Positions 55,201 through 64,000 are shown, numbered from the stretch's first letter. The stretch is 64,000 nucleotides of DNA from Mycolicibacterium phlei (GCF_001583415.1 NZ_CP014475.1:2542001-2606000), one strand, 5' to 3'. Notes: a model not told the origin generated them from the letters alone. Made by a program: numbers and translations.

Positions 55201-55522
55201 GTCCGCCTTTCTCGTGAGTGCTCCACCTCACTGTGGCACTTCGGTCGCGATTTCGCAATAGCGGCATTGGATACGCAAATACGTAATTTGACCGTCGGCC
55301 CGACCCCCGGACCGCGATCCGAGGGGCACGTATACGTAATTACGTATCTCTATTCGCTATTGCGGAGAATCGATGTTCTGGTGCATAGTGATGCCAGCCA
55401 CAGATCGGCCTCCGGATCGTCGTCTTCCAACCTCGCGGAATGAGTCAGCGGAATGGATCGGTTGCGTGGCGCTCATCGAATCCCGTTCACATCAACCACC
55501 CTCGTGAAAGGACTGTTCCGGG
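55201..55522. promoter_or_regulatory. Divergent promoter region with two mirror-image composite operators
   Basis: 322 bp without a gene. Left arm: CGCAATAGCG (55254-55263), seven bases, then ATACGCAAATACGTA (55271-55285). Right arm, read on the minus strand: CGCAATAGCG (55364-55355), seven bases, then ATACGTAATTACGTAT (55347-55332), a perfect 16-bp palindrome. The two arms therefore carry the same composite site in opposite orientation, one facing each operon. The AT-rich palindrome recurs upstream of iclR (47434-47447). The remaining ~150 bp up to the alcohol dehydrogenase gene shows only a ribosome-binding site (GAAAGGA near 55505). Confidence 0.72.
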
Positions 55523-56641
55523 ATGAAGACCAAAGCCGCTGTGAGTCTCGGGGTGAATCAGCCGTTCGAGATCATGGAGCTCGAGCTCGACGGCCCCAAG
55601 GAGGGCGAGGTCCTGCTCAAGAACGTCGCCGCCGGTCTGTGCCACTCCGATCTGCACCTCACCGACGGAGATATGCCTCCGCGCTACCCGATCGTCGGCG
55701 GCCACGAGGGCTCGGCCATCGTGGAGGACGTCGGCCCCGGCGTCACCAAGGTCAAGCCGGGGGATCACGTCGTGTGCAGCTACATCCCGAACTGCGGCAC
55801 CTGTCGGTACTGCGCCACGGGGCGGTCGAATCTGTGCGATATGGGGGCGACCATCCTCGAAGGGCGATTCCCCGACGGCACCTTCCGTTTTCACAAGGAC
55901 GGCGTGGACTACGGCAGCCTCTGCCTGCTCGGTAGCTTCGCCGAACGCACGACGGTGTCGCAGCACTCGGTCGTCAAGATCGACGACTGGATCCCGTTGG
56001 AGACCGCCGTGTTGGTCGGATGCGGTGTTCCCGCCGGATGGGGGGGACCGGTCTACAACAACGGCATCCGCCCCGGTGACACCGCGGTCATCTACGGCGT
56101 CGGAGGTCTGGGCATCAACGCGGTTCAGGGGGCGGTGATGGCCGGCGCCCGCTACGTCGTCGCCGTCGATCCTGTCCAGTTCAAGCGCGATACGGCCCTG
56201 AAATTCGGTGCCACACATGCCTTCGCCACCGCGGAGGAGGCGCATGAGGCGGTCCGCGAGATCACCTGGGGTCAGATGGCCGACGGTGCACTGATCTTCG
56301 TGGGCACACCCGACGAGAAGGTGGTGCGCGACGCGTTCAACATCATCGGTAAGGGCGGCACAGTCAGCCTCGCCAGCCTCGCGGATCCCGCGAAGCTGAC
56401 GGTCCACGTCTCCGGGATGGAGATGACGCTGATGGAGAAGACCATCAAGGGTTGCCTCTTCGGATCGTCGAATCCGCAGTACGACATCGTCCGACTGCTG
56501 CGGCTCTACAACGAGGGCAAGCTCAAGCTCGACGAGCTGATCACCACGCGGTACACCCTCGAGGAGATCAACAAGGGCTACGACGACCTGCGTGCCGGGG
56601 TCAACATCCGCGGCGTCATCATCCACGATCCGGACGCCTGA
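55523..56641 (+). CDS. NDMA-dependent (nicotinoprotein) zinc alcohol dehydrogenase
   Basis: 372 residues of the zinc-ADH family in the actinobacterial NDMA-dependent group. Catalytic zinc Cys in AGLCHSDLHLTDGD, VGGHEGSAIVEDVG, structural zinc Cys in YIPNCGTCRYCATGRSNLCD, VGCGVPAGWG, cofactor motif VIYGVGGLGINAVQGAVMAG, and the C-terminal SSNPQYDIVRLLRLYNEGKL typical of the group. These enzymes hold NAD(H) permanently and pass electrons to the redox peptide mycofactocin. It would oxidise the pathway alcohol to an aldehyde. GAAAGGA precedes the ATG. First gene of the plus-strand operon. Confidence 0.9.
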   Translation: MKTKAAVSLGVNQPFEIMELELDGPKEGEVLLKNVAAGLCHSDLHLTDGDMPPRYPIVGGHEGSAIVEDVGPGVTKVKPGDHVVCSYIPNCGTCRYCATGRSNLCDMGATILEGRFPDGTFRFHKDGVDYGSLCLLGSFAERTTVSQHSVVKIDDWIPLETAVLVGCGVPAGWGGPVYNNGIRPGDTAVIYGVGGLGINAVQGAVMAGARYVVAVDPVQFKRDTALKFGATHAFATAEEAHEAVREITWGQMADGALIFVGTPDEKVVRDAFNIIGKGGTVSLASLADPAKLTVHVSGMEMTLMEKTIKGCLFGSSNPQYDIVRLLRLYNEGKLKLDELITTRYTLEEINKGYDDLRAGVNIRGVIIHDPDA

Positions 56642-56676
56642 TCCGGAAATCCGAACCAAGACTTAGGAACACCAGA

Positions 56677-58230
56677 ATGACCACCAGTATCGACCAGTTG
56701 GAACTCAAGCGCGTGCTCGGCGGGCTGTGGGGGTCGCAGGATCCCGCTGCAGCCACTTTGGAGATCGTGAAGAGGGGAGTGCGCGGTGAGGAGGCGATGC
56801 TCATCGACGGCGAACTCGTCACCGCCTCCGACGGAAGGACCTTTGACAACATCAATCCGGCCAACGGGCAGGTGATTGGTGCTGTCGCAGACGCCGGTGC
56901 CGCCGACGTGGACCGTGCCATCGCCGCCGCCAGGCGGGCATTCGACGAGACGAACTGGCCCAATGACCCGGACTTGCGGCGCCATTGCCTGCTGCAACTG
57001 CACGAGGCCATGGTTGAAGCCACCGACCTGTTCCGGGCGATCGCTGTCACCGAGATCGGCGCCGCGGTTAGGTCCACCAACACATTCCACTCGGATTGGC
57101 CGATCTCGTCGATTCCGTACTGGGCCGACATGGCCACCGGTTTCGACTACGAGCACACGCTGCCCGATCGGCCGTGGGCAGCGGGGACCCGGCACCTGAT
57201 CCGCCACGAACCCATCGGCGTGGTCGCGGCGATCACCCCGTGGAACTTCCCGCTTCAGACCGCGATGACGAAGATCCTGCCGGCCCTCGCCGCCGGCGCC
57301 ACCGTGGTGCTGAAACCCGCTTTCCAGACGCCCTGGCACGCGACCCTGCTCGCGAAGCTCATCGCCGAGAAGACGGATTTCCCCGCCGGTGTCATCAACA
57401 TCGTGACGCCGTCGGACAACGCCGTCGCCGAGCGGCTCGCGCTGGATCCGCGGGTCGATCTGGTGCACTTCACGGGTTCCACTGCGGTCGGGAAGAAGCT
57501 GATGGCGGACGCCTCGCAGCGTGTCGCGCGAGTGGCGCTCGAACTCGGCGGGAAGTCGGCGAACATCCTTCTCGAGAAGGCGGATTTCGCGACGATCGTG
57601 CCGCAGGCGGCGGGTGTCGTCAGCATGAACGCGGGGCAGGGCTGCGTGCTGCCGACCCGACTGCTCGTCCCGCGTGCCCGGTACGACGAGGCGAAAGAAC
57701 TGGCACGCATCACCTTTGAGAACATCACCGTCGGCGACCCCACCGACCCTGATGTCATTCAGGGGCCGCAGATCAGCAAGGTTCAGCAGGATCGCGTCCT
57801 CGGCTTGATCAACCAGGGCGTCAACGACGGGGCCACCCTGGTGACCGGAGGCAGCACACCCGAGGGACTGGAGGCGGGGTACTTCGTCGAGCCGACGCTG
57901 TTCGCCGATGTCGATCCGTCCTCGACCATCGCGCAGCGGGAGATCTTCGGCCCCGTTCTCGCGATGATCCCCTACGACACTGTGGATCACGCCGTCGAGA
58001 TCGCCAACAACACGACGTACGGCCTGGCTGGTTACGTGTGGGGTGACGAGGACGAAGCGCTCGCCGTGGCGAAGCGGATCCGCAGCGGCATGGTCGCCGT
58101 GAACGGTGGGTTCTTCTACGGCCACGACGTTCCCTCGGGCGGTTACAAGGAATCCGGACTCGGCCGCGAGTCCGGAGTGGAGGGTTTCCAGGAGTTCCTG
58201 GAGACCAAGGTGATCGCCGTCGGCGTGTGA
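56677..58230 (+). CDS. NAD(P)-dependent aldehyde dehydrogenase
   Basis: 517 residues. ITPWNFPLQTAMTKILPALA (cofactor entry), FTGSTAVGKKLM, catalytic Glu in ALELGGKSAN, nucleophile Cys in NAGQGCVLPTR, EIFGPVLAMIPYD and the C-terminal GGYKESGLGRESGVEGF. It oxidises the aldehyde made by the neighbouring alcohol dehydrogenase to the acid, which the divergent operon's CoA-transferase could then activate. ATG at 56677 with TTAGGAACACC upstream, 35 bp after the alcohol dehydrogenase. The N-terminal ~35 residues are an extra extension. Confidence 0.9.
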   Translation: MTTSIDQLELKRVLGGLWGSQDPAAATLEIVKRGVRGEEAMLIDGELVTASDGRTFDNINPANGQVIGAVADAGAADVDRAIAAARRAFDETNWPNDPDLRRHCLLQLHEAMVEATDLFRAIAVTEIGAAVRSTNTFHSDWPISSIPYWADMATGFDYEHTLPDRPWAAGTRHLIRHEPIGVVAAITPWNFPLQTAMTKILPALAAGATVVLKPAFQTPWHATLLAKLIAEKTDFPAGVINIVTPSDNAVAERLALDPRVDLVHFTGSTAVGKKLMADASQRVARVALELGGKSANILLEKADFATIVPQAAGVVSMNAGQGCVLPTRLLVPRARYDEAKELARITFENITVGDPTDPDVIQGPQISKVQQDRVLGLINQGVNDGATLVTGGSTPEGLEAGYFVEPTLFADVDPSSTIAQREIFGPVLAMIPYDTVDHAVEIANNTTYGLAGYVWGDEDEALAVAKRIRSGMVAVNGGFFYGHDVPSGGYKESGLGRESGVEGFQEFLETKVIAVGV

Positions 58231-58269
58231 CGGCCCGGCACCGCGCCGTACCGCAACCCGCCCTCACAG

Positions 58270-59627
58270 ATGGGAACCGATGTGACCACAACGACGCATC
58301 ACAAGCACGGTGACGCCGGACTCGACCGGGACGTTTCACGGGTGGCCGCCGTGGCCGCAGCCGCGGCCAGCATCGAGTACTACGACTTCTTCATCTACGG
58401 TCTGGCCGCAGCGCTGGTCTTCCCGACCGTCTTCTTCCCGGAGATGAGCTCCGTCACCGGAGTTCTGTTGTCCTTCGGCACCTTCGGTATCGGGTTTCTG
58501 GCCCGGCCGCTGGGTGGCCTGGTGTTCGGTCACTTCGGTGACCTGATCGGGCGGAAGAAGACTCTGGTGGTCGCCCTGGTCGCGATGGGCATCGCCTCGA
58601 CAGCCATCGGGCTGCTACCCACATACGCATCGGTCGGCGTGCTGGCACCGATCGCGCTGACGGTGCTGCGGTTCGCCCAGGGCATCGCCATCGGCGGGCA
58701 GATGGGCGGCGTGGTGCTGCTGGCCGTCGAGGCCGCACCGCCGCGGCGTCGGGGGTTCTTCGGCAGCTTCTCGTCGCTCGGTGCGCCCGGGGTGTGCTGC
58801 TGGCCAATATCGCCTTCCTGGTGTTGACGACATGTGTGTCCACCGAAGCGCTCACCGAGTGGGCGTGGCGGCTGCCGTTCGTGCTGAGCCTTGTTCTGGT
58901 CGGACTGGCCGTGTACATCCACGTCAAGCTCGAGGACACACCGTCGTTCCGGCGGCTTCAGCAGATCCAGCAGACCGTGCCGCAGGCCGCCGAGGCGGCA
59001 CCGAAGCGTTCACCGATCTGGACGGTTCTGCGGACCTACCCCGCGGAGATCGCGCTCACTGCGGGTAGCTACATCGGTATCAACCTGACCTACTACCTCT
59101 ACATCACATTCGTGATCTCGTATGGGACAAACACTCTCGAGTTGTCGAAAACCACGATGCTGGCCGCGGTGCTGATCGGGTCGACCGCGCAGGTGGTGGC
59201 ATTACCCGTGGCCGGCGCGATCTCGGACCGGATCGGCCGGGCTCGGGTCTATCTCTGGGGCGCCGTGGGCTCGGCGCTCTTCGCCGTCCCGTTCTGGATG
59301 CTGATCCAGACCCGGGAGTTCTGGTTGATCACCATCGCGATGCTGTTCGGTCTGGGCCTGTTGCACAGCCTGATGTACGGGGTGCAGCCGGCCTTCTTCT
59401 CCGAGGCGTTCTCCACGGAGGTCAGGTACTCGGGCGTGTCGCTGGGGATCCAGACCGGCGCGGTGATCGGCGGGGCGTTCGCGCCGATGACGGCTACGGC
59501 GCTGCTGTCGAGTTTCGGTTGGGTGAGTGTGGCGTTGTACATGATGGCGGGCTGTCTTCTGACCGGGGTCTCCGTCTGGCTTCTGTCACACCGCAACAGC
59601 GTTCGACCCGGAGAGGTGCTGGGATGA
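58270..59627 (+). pseudogene. MFS (metabolite:H+ symporter type) transporter split by a one-base frameshift
   Basis: Frame 1 (from ATG 58270) gives the first six spans: SIEYYDFFIYGLAAALVFP, FHFGDLIGRKKTL-like loop (GHFGDLIGRKKTLVVAL), LRFAQGIAIGGQMGG, EAAPPRRRGFFGSFSSLGAP, then runs into nonsense and stops at 58827. Frame 2 continues as LLANIAFLVLTTCVSTEALT, WRLPFVLSLVLVGLAVYIHV, spans 7-12 with LPVAGAISDRIGRARVYLWG and ends at 59627. One missing base in the G-run at 58789-58792 explains it; restored length 452 aa, normal for ShiA/KgtP-like permeases. All other parts look intact, so the lesion is very recent or a consensus error. It would import the pathway substrate. Confidence 0.8.
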
Positions 59628-60097
59628 CCGCCCATCCAGGGGTGCTCGCGGCGGCGGACACGGCCGCCGCAGAGGTTCGAGCCCTCGTCACCCGGTGGGT
59701 GACCGACGGCTGGCATCTCGAACGCGGTCAGAGATTCGAGTTCCGGCGGCTCCTCGAGGATTACTACGACTGGGAGTCCACCGACGTCGTGCTGCACGAC
59801 AACGCGGATCCTGACCGGACCCTCGCCCATTCGGCCTCCGAGTACGCGGCGGTGTGGGATCAGGCCCTGGCAACGCTTGTGGTGCTCGACAACTCCATCA
59901 TCGAAGGGCCGCACGTGACGGTATCGGGCGACCTCGCCGTTGCCGACGTGTGCTTTCGCACCCGATTCGAATTCCGGGACGGCACCGTGGATGTCGTGCC
60001 GACCCGATCGACCCTGGCGCTGCGCCGAAGCGGAGGAAGTTGGAGGATCTTCCGCGAACACGGGTCAGCACTGACGCCGGCCGCCGCGCCGAAATAG
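59624..60097 (+). CDS. SnoaL/NTF2-like protein
   Basis: 157 residues with the cone-shaped SnoaL/DUF4440 pattern: ALVTRWVTDGWHLERGQRFE, LEDYYDWESTDVVLHDNADP, a middle region HVTVSGDLAVADVCFRTRFE and the last strands STLALRRSGGSWRIFREHGS. The ATG at 59624 overlaps the transporter's stop (ATGA), so translation is coupled. Its intact frame and coupling argue that the operon is, or recently was, functional. Enzymatic role unknown. Confidence 0.8.
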   Translation: MTAHPGVLAAADTAAAEVRALVTRWVTDGWHLERGQRFEFRRLLEDYYDWESTDVVLHDNADPDRTLAHSASEYAAVWDQALATLVVLDNSIIEGPHVTVSGDLAVADVCFRTRFEFRDGTVDVVPTRSTLALRRSGGSWRIFREHGSALTPAAAPK

Positions 60098-60103
60098 CAT
60101 TCC

Positions 60104-60132
60104 TGGTCGTGAATCGGACGGGTTCACGACCA
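60104..60132. terminator. Bidirectional hairpin between convergent genes
   Basis: TGGTCGTGAA (60104-60113) and TTCACGACCA (60123-60132) form a perfect 10-bp stem with a 9-nt loop, placed in the 62-bp gap between the SnoaL-like gene and the convergent GMC oxidoreductase gene. No U-run; typical of mycobacterial hairpin terminators. Confidence 0.6.
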
Positions 60133-60159
60133 CAGCTTCTCGCTCGGCGTTGCGCGGAC

Positions 60160-61836
60160 TCAGCTCAGTATCGCCCGGGCGGCGCGCTCGGCGATCAGCA
60201 TCACCGGCGCGTTCGTGTTGCCGGAGGTGATGGTGGGCATCGCAGAGGCATCGACGACCCGCAGGCCGGCGACCCGCAGCACACGACAGTCGGTGTCCAG
60301 CACCGTGTTCGGCGAGCGCGGGCGGCCCTGGCTGTCGAAGGCGCCCATCGTGGCGGTGCCGACCGGATGGAAGATCGTGGTGCCCAGTTCGCGCGCCGCC
60401 TGCTCGAGGTCCTCGTCGCTCTGCAGCCGCGGCCCGGGCAGCATCTCGTCGGGTTGATAGCGGGCCAGCGCCGGTGCCGCCATGATCCGGCGGGTCATCC
60501 GCAGGCCACGCACGGCGATCTCGCGGTCCTCGTCGGTGGACAGGTAGTTGCAGAAGATCTTCGGCTCGGTCAGCGGATCGGCGGAGGCCAGCCGCACGTG
60601 GCCGCGCGAGGTGGGCCGCAGGTTGCACACCGAGGGTGTGATGGCGGAGAACTTGTGCAGGGGTTCGCCGAACTTGGGCAGCGACAGCGGCTGCACATGC
60701 CACTCCAGATCGGGGCTGGCCAACGACGGGTCGCTCTTGGCGAACGCGCCCAGGGTCGACGGGGGCATCGTCATCGGACCCGACCGCATGAGCAGGTATT
60801 GAATTCCCATGCCCGCCCGCGTGATCCAGTTGCGGTACAAAGTGTTGACCGTGCGTGCTCCCCGGACGCGGTAGACACTGCGGATCTGCAGATGGTCCTG
60901 CAGGTTCTCGCCTACTCCGGGCAGGTCGACGACCACCGGTACCTGGTGCCGGGCCAGCAGGTCGGCCGGGCCCAGCCCGGAGACCTGCATCAGGTGCGGT
61001 GAACCGATGGCGCCGGCGGACAGGATCACCTCCCGGCGCGCCCGCACGTCGATGATCTGACCGTCCTTGAGCAGCTGCACTCCGCCGGCGCGGTGCCGTG
61101 CGGTGGTCCAGGCGCCGTGCCGCTGGTCCTCGCGGACCTGGTCGTCGATCAGCAGCCGCAGAGCCCGGGTGTCGGTGTACACGGTGAGGTTGCGCCGGTG
61201 CCGGACCGGGTGCAGGAACGCGTCGGCCATCGACCAGCGCCGGCCGCGCCGCTGGTTGACGTGGAAGTACGCGCTGCCGGAGTTGTCGCCGCGGTTGAAC
61301 TCCTCGATCGGCTCGATGCCCAGTTGCGCGGCGGCGGCCTGCCAGGCGTCGAGGATCTTCCACCGCACCCGCGGGCGCTCGACGCGGATCTCGCCGTCGG
61401 TGCCGTGCCATTCGTCGGCGCCACCGAAGTAGTTCTCCAGCTGCTTGTAGATGGCCAGCGTCTCACCGGGACCGCCGTCGCCGCCCCACAGCCAGCGTTC
61501 GTCGCCGGTGGCCTCGGCCCACCGCTGGTAGTCGCTGGCCTGCCCACGCATGTGGATCATCGCGTTGATCGACGAGCAGCCGCCGAGCACCCGGCCCCGC
61601 GCGTAGAGGATGCTGCGGCCGGCCAGACCCGGATCCGGTTCGGTCATGTAGCACCAGTCGGTGCGGGGGTTGCCGATGGAGAACAGGTATCCGACCGGAA
61701 CCTTGATCCAGAACCAGTTGTCCTTACCGCCTGCCTCGATCAGCAGTACCCGGTGTTCGGGGTTGGCGCTGAGCCGGTTGGCCAGCAGACAGCCCGCGCT
61801 TCCCGCACCCACGATGATGTAGTCGAATTCGGCCAC
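60160..61836 (-). CDS. GMC-family FAD oxidoreductase (choline dehydrogenase-like)
   Basis: 558 residues. YIIVGAGSAGCLLANRLSA (FAD dinucleotide fold), ARGRVLGGCSSINAMIHMRG (GMC signature 1), VILSAGAIGSPHLMQVSG (signature 2), active-site His in FHPVGTATMG and Asn in SGNTNAPVMLIAERAA. Oxidises an alcohol to an aldehyde or ketone; acceptor probably the respiratory chain. Similar to the M. tuberculosis Rv1279-type dehydrogenase. ATG at 61836. It lies just outside the catabolic cluster, convergent with it, so membership is uncertain. Confidence 0.88.
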   Translation of the reverse strand: MAEFDYIIVGAGSAGCLLANRLSANPEHRVLLIEAGGKDNWFWIKVPVGYLFSIGNPRTDWCYMTEPDPGLAGRSILYARGRVLGGCSSINAMIHMRGQASDYQRWAEATGDERWLWGGDGGPGETLAIYKQLENYFGGADEWHGTDGEIRVERPRVRWKILDAWQAAAAQLGIEPIEEFNRGDNSGSAYFHVNQRRGRRWSMADAFLHPVRHRRNLTVYTDTRALRLLIDDQVREDQRHGAWTTARHRAGGVQLLKDGQIIDVRARREVILSAGAIGSPHLMQVSGLGPADLLARHQVPVVVDLPGVGENLQDHLQIRSVYRVRGARTVNTLYRNWITRAGMGIQYLLMRSGPMTMPPSTLGAFAKSDPSLASPDLEWHVQPLSLPKFGEPLHKFSAITPSVCNLRPTSRGHVRLASADPLTEPKIFCNYLSTDEDREIAVRGLRMTRRIMAAPALARYQPDEMLPGPRLQSDEDLEQAARELGTTIFHPVGTATMGAFDSQGRPRSPNTVLDTDCRVLRVAGLRVVDASAMPTITSGNTNAPVMLIAERAARAILS

Positions 61837-61869
61837 CGCACCAGTGTGCGCGATGACCTCTGCCCGGCA

Positions 61870-62859
61870 TCAGCGTTCGGAGTCCAGTGTCGCCATCAGC
61901 GCGGTGGGGTAGCGGTCACCGCAGACCGCGTCGGCGGGGAGGGCCGACTCGATCCGGGCCGCCTGCCCGGCGGACAGGGCGACGTCGGCCGCCCCGAGTG
62001 CCTCGGTCAGCCGGACCCGGGTGCGCGCCCCGATCAACGGGACGATGTCCGCGCCGCGGGAGGCGACCCAGGCCAGCGCCGCCTGCGCGACGGTGAGGTC
62101 CAACTCTGCGGCGACCGTGCGCAACCGCTCGACGAGAGCCAGGTTGTGCCGCAGGTTGGCCTCGGCGAAACGCGGGCTTCTCAGCCGCCCGGTGCGCGCG
62201 GACGTGCCGTTCGCCGACCAGTGCCCGCCGAGCAGCCCCCGCGCCAGCACACCGTATGCGGTGACACCGATGCCGAGTTCGCGGCAGGTGCCCAGGATCT
62301 CGCGCTCTACGCCGCGCGTGGCCAGCGAATACTCGATCTGCAGGTCGCTGATCGGCCGGACGGCCGCGGCGCGCCGAGCGGTTTCCGCGCCGACCTCGGA
62401 GAGCCCGATGTGGCGGACGTATCCGGCGTCGACGAGCTCGCCGATGGCGCCGACGGTGTCCTCGATCGGCACCGCCGGATCGAGCCGCGCCGGCCGGTAC
62501 ACGTCGACATGGTCGACACCGAGGCGGCGCAGCGAGTACGCCAGCGCCGTCTTCACCGTCGCCGGCCGGGTGTCGAAGCCGAGGTAGGTGCCGTCGGGTG
62601 ACAGTTGCGCGCCGAACTTCACGCTGAGCTGGTAGCTCTCGCGGGGCACCGTGCGCAGCGCGTCGGCCAGCAGCAGCTCGTTGTGGCCGGCGCCGTAGAA
62701 GTCGCCGGTGTCGAGCAGCGTGATGCCGGCCTCGAGTGCGGTGCGGACGGTGGCGACGGCCTCGTCGCGGTCCGCGGCGTCGTAGGCCCCGGACATGGCC
62801 ATGCACCCCAGGCCGAACGCCGAGGTGCGCATGGTGCCAAGCGTTTTCGTGGTGATCAT
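61870..62859 (-). CDS. Aldo-keto reductase
   Basis: 329 residues, TIM-barrel NADPH reductase. FGLGCMAMSGAYDAADRDEA at the N-terminus, Asp-Tyr in DTGDFYGAGHNELLLADAL, Lys in LSVKFG. The fourth catalytic position, usually His (xHRxD), reads DVYRPARLDP, so His is replaced; a whole AKR subgroup has this PAR variant. IEYSLATRGVE and PLIGARTRVRLTEAL give the cofactor end. ATG at 62859; a longer in-frame start at 63060 adds no AKR sequence. Divergent from an XRE regulator 97 bp away, its likely controller. Confidence 0.87.
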   Translation of the reverse strand: MITTKTLGTMRTSAFGLGCMAMSGAYDAADRDEAVATVRTALEAGITLLDTGDFYGAGHNELLLADALRTVPRESYQLSVKFGAQLSPDGTYLGFDTRPATVKTALAYSLRRLGVDHVDVYRPARLDPAVPIEDTVGAIGELVDAGYVRHIGLSEVGAETARRAAAVRPISDLQIEYSLATRGVEREILGTCRELGIGVTAYGVLARGLLGGHWSANGTSARTGRLRSPRFAEANLRHNLALVERLRTVAAELDLTVAQAALAWVASRGADIVPLIGARTRVRLTEALGAADVALSAGQAARIESALPADAVCGDRYPTALMATLDSER

Positions 62860-63822
62860 GCCGCCAGTCTTCACCGTGGGACCGATCGCAACCACGACGC
62901 GCTGAGCCCGGGATCGGCGGTCCCTGCCTGAGCCGGCGAAAAACCGGGATGATGGCGTGGTGGACATGGACCGCGCCGCGCTGGCCGAGTTCCTGCGGCG
63001 CCGCCGCGAATCGTTGCGTCCCGACGAGGTCGGGCTGCATCCCGGGGTGCGACGACGCACGCCGGGGCTGCGCCGCGAGGAGGTCGCCCAGCTGGTCGGG
63101 ATGTCGGCCGACTACTACGGCAGGCTCGAGCAGGCCCGCGGTCCGCAACCGTCACCGCAGATCCTGCGCGCGCTCGCGCGTGCGCTGCGGCTCACCGACG
63201 ACGAGACCGACCACCTGTACCGGCTGGCCGGACACGCCGTCCCGGACCGGGCGGTCCGACGCGACCACGTGCGGCCGGCCCTGCTGTACCTGCTCGACCG
63301 GCTGACCGAGGCCGCCGCGTTCGTGTGCACCGACACCGGTGTCGTGCTGGCCCAGAACCGGCTCGCGCGCCTGCTGCACGGCGACCTGACCACGGGCGGC
63401 GGCGACGGTCAGACAAGCATGACGTGGCGCTGGTTCACCGAATCCCGCTGGCGCGCAGGGATGTCAGCGGACGACGCGTACGAGCACTCCCGGGCGCTGG
63501 TCGCCGACCTGCGGGCCGGCTGGGGGCGACGACGCCGCGACACCGACATGCGCGAGCTGGTCGATGGTCTGCTGGCCGCCAGCGGTGAGTTCGCCGAACT
63601 GTGGTCACTGCACGAGGTCGCGGTACGGCCCAAGCAGCGCAAGACCTTTCACACCCGGGTCGGGCCGATCACCCTCGACTGCGAAGTGCTGAGCAACATC
63701 GACGGCCAGCAGTTGGTGCTCCTCACGCCGCCGCCCGCGACGGCGGCGGCGGAGGCGCTTGCGCTGCTGGCGACGCTCGGCGATCAGCCGATCGGCGTCG
63801 ACGAAGGACGCCGGCAGTCGGA

Positions 63823-64000
<178 letters not shown>

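Noticed and set aside
58270..59627. Two separate transporter genes (58270-58827 and 58794-59627)
   Set aside because: They are the N- and C-terminal halves of one 12-span MFS protein; neither half alone is a recognised transporter and the second start has no ribosome-binding site.

Overview
High-GC DNA (well over 65% G+C by eye), GTG/TTG starts and a run of characteristic genes point to a fast-growing mycobacterium (Mycolicibacterium-like). The markers are a furA-katG operon, the long isocitrate lyase ICL2, a catalytically dead RipD-type NlpC/P60 protein, a PrrB-like kinase, the atypical TopoN/TopoM topoisomerase pair and a nicotinoprotein (NDMA-type) alcohol dehydrogenase. The species cannot be fixed from the window. 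No rRNA, tRNA, CRISPR array, insertion sequence or prophage was seen.

Layout. 1-8.5 kb: oxidative-stress operon furA-katG (katG runs off the left edge), then an envelope-type operon (acyltransferase-3, SGNH hydrolase, orphan PrrB-like sensor kinase) that converges on icl2. 8.6-20.7 kb: L-2-hydroxyglutarate oxidase, RipD-like protein, two MOSC proteins, a flavin monooxygenase/acyl-CoA dehydrogenase homologue, two acyl-CoA ligases (one divergent from a GAF-LuxR regulator), RNase Z and membrane proteins. 20.6-25.8 kb: a minus-strand operon of solute-binding lipoprotein, TetR regulator and ureohydrolase with a natural penta-His tail, followed by a two-gene tail whose second gene is frameshifted. 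A 21-bp palindrome separates this operon from a divergent SDR gene. 25.8-33.9 kb: ThrE-like exporter, FKBP lipoprotein, SDR-TetR pair, metallo-beta-lactamase-fold hydrolase, GNAT enzyme, Tat-exported DUF1906 protein and a DUF2236 oxygenase.

34-39.3 kb, all on the minus strand: a ParD-like/zeta-toxin module with a four-half-site operator, then the topoisomerase genes. Its outer edge abuts the 5'-truncated remnant of an FAD oxidoreductase gene (39.4-39.8 kb), which looks like a rearrangement scar. 40-46 kb: NmrA-like reductase, methyltransferase, P450-TetR operon, EamA permease and an HXXEE membrane protein.

46.4-60.1 kb is the most coherent accessory region, a catabolic cluster. An MBL-fold hydrolase and an IclR regulator flank one end. 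A seven-gene minus-strand operon (thiamine-diphosphate enzyme, crotonase, CaiB CoA-transferase, two acyl-CoA dehydrogenases, cupin, SDR) diverges from a four-gene plus-strand operon (nicotinoprotein alcohol dehydrogenase, aldehyde dehydrogenase, MFS permease, SnoaL-like protein). The shared 322-bp promoter region carries two mirror-image composite operators, and a related palindrome lies in front of iclR, so the set reads as one IclR-controlled regulon for an unidentified alcohol or carboxylic acid. 60.1-64 kb: GMC oxidoreductase, aldo-keto reductase divergent from an XRE regulator, and the C-terminus of an ExaC-type aldehyde dehydrogenase at the right edge.

Two genes (20.6-21.2 kb and 58.3-59.6 kb) carry single-base frameshifts at G/C homopolymers. 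These are either young pseudogenes or consensus errors.
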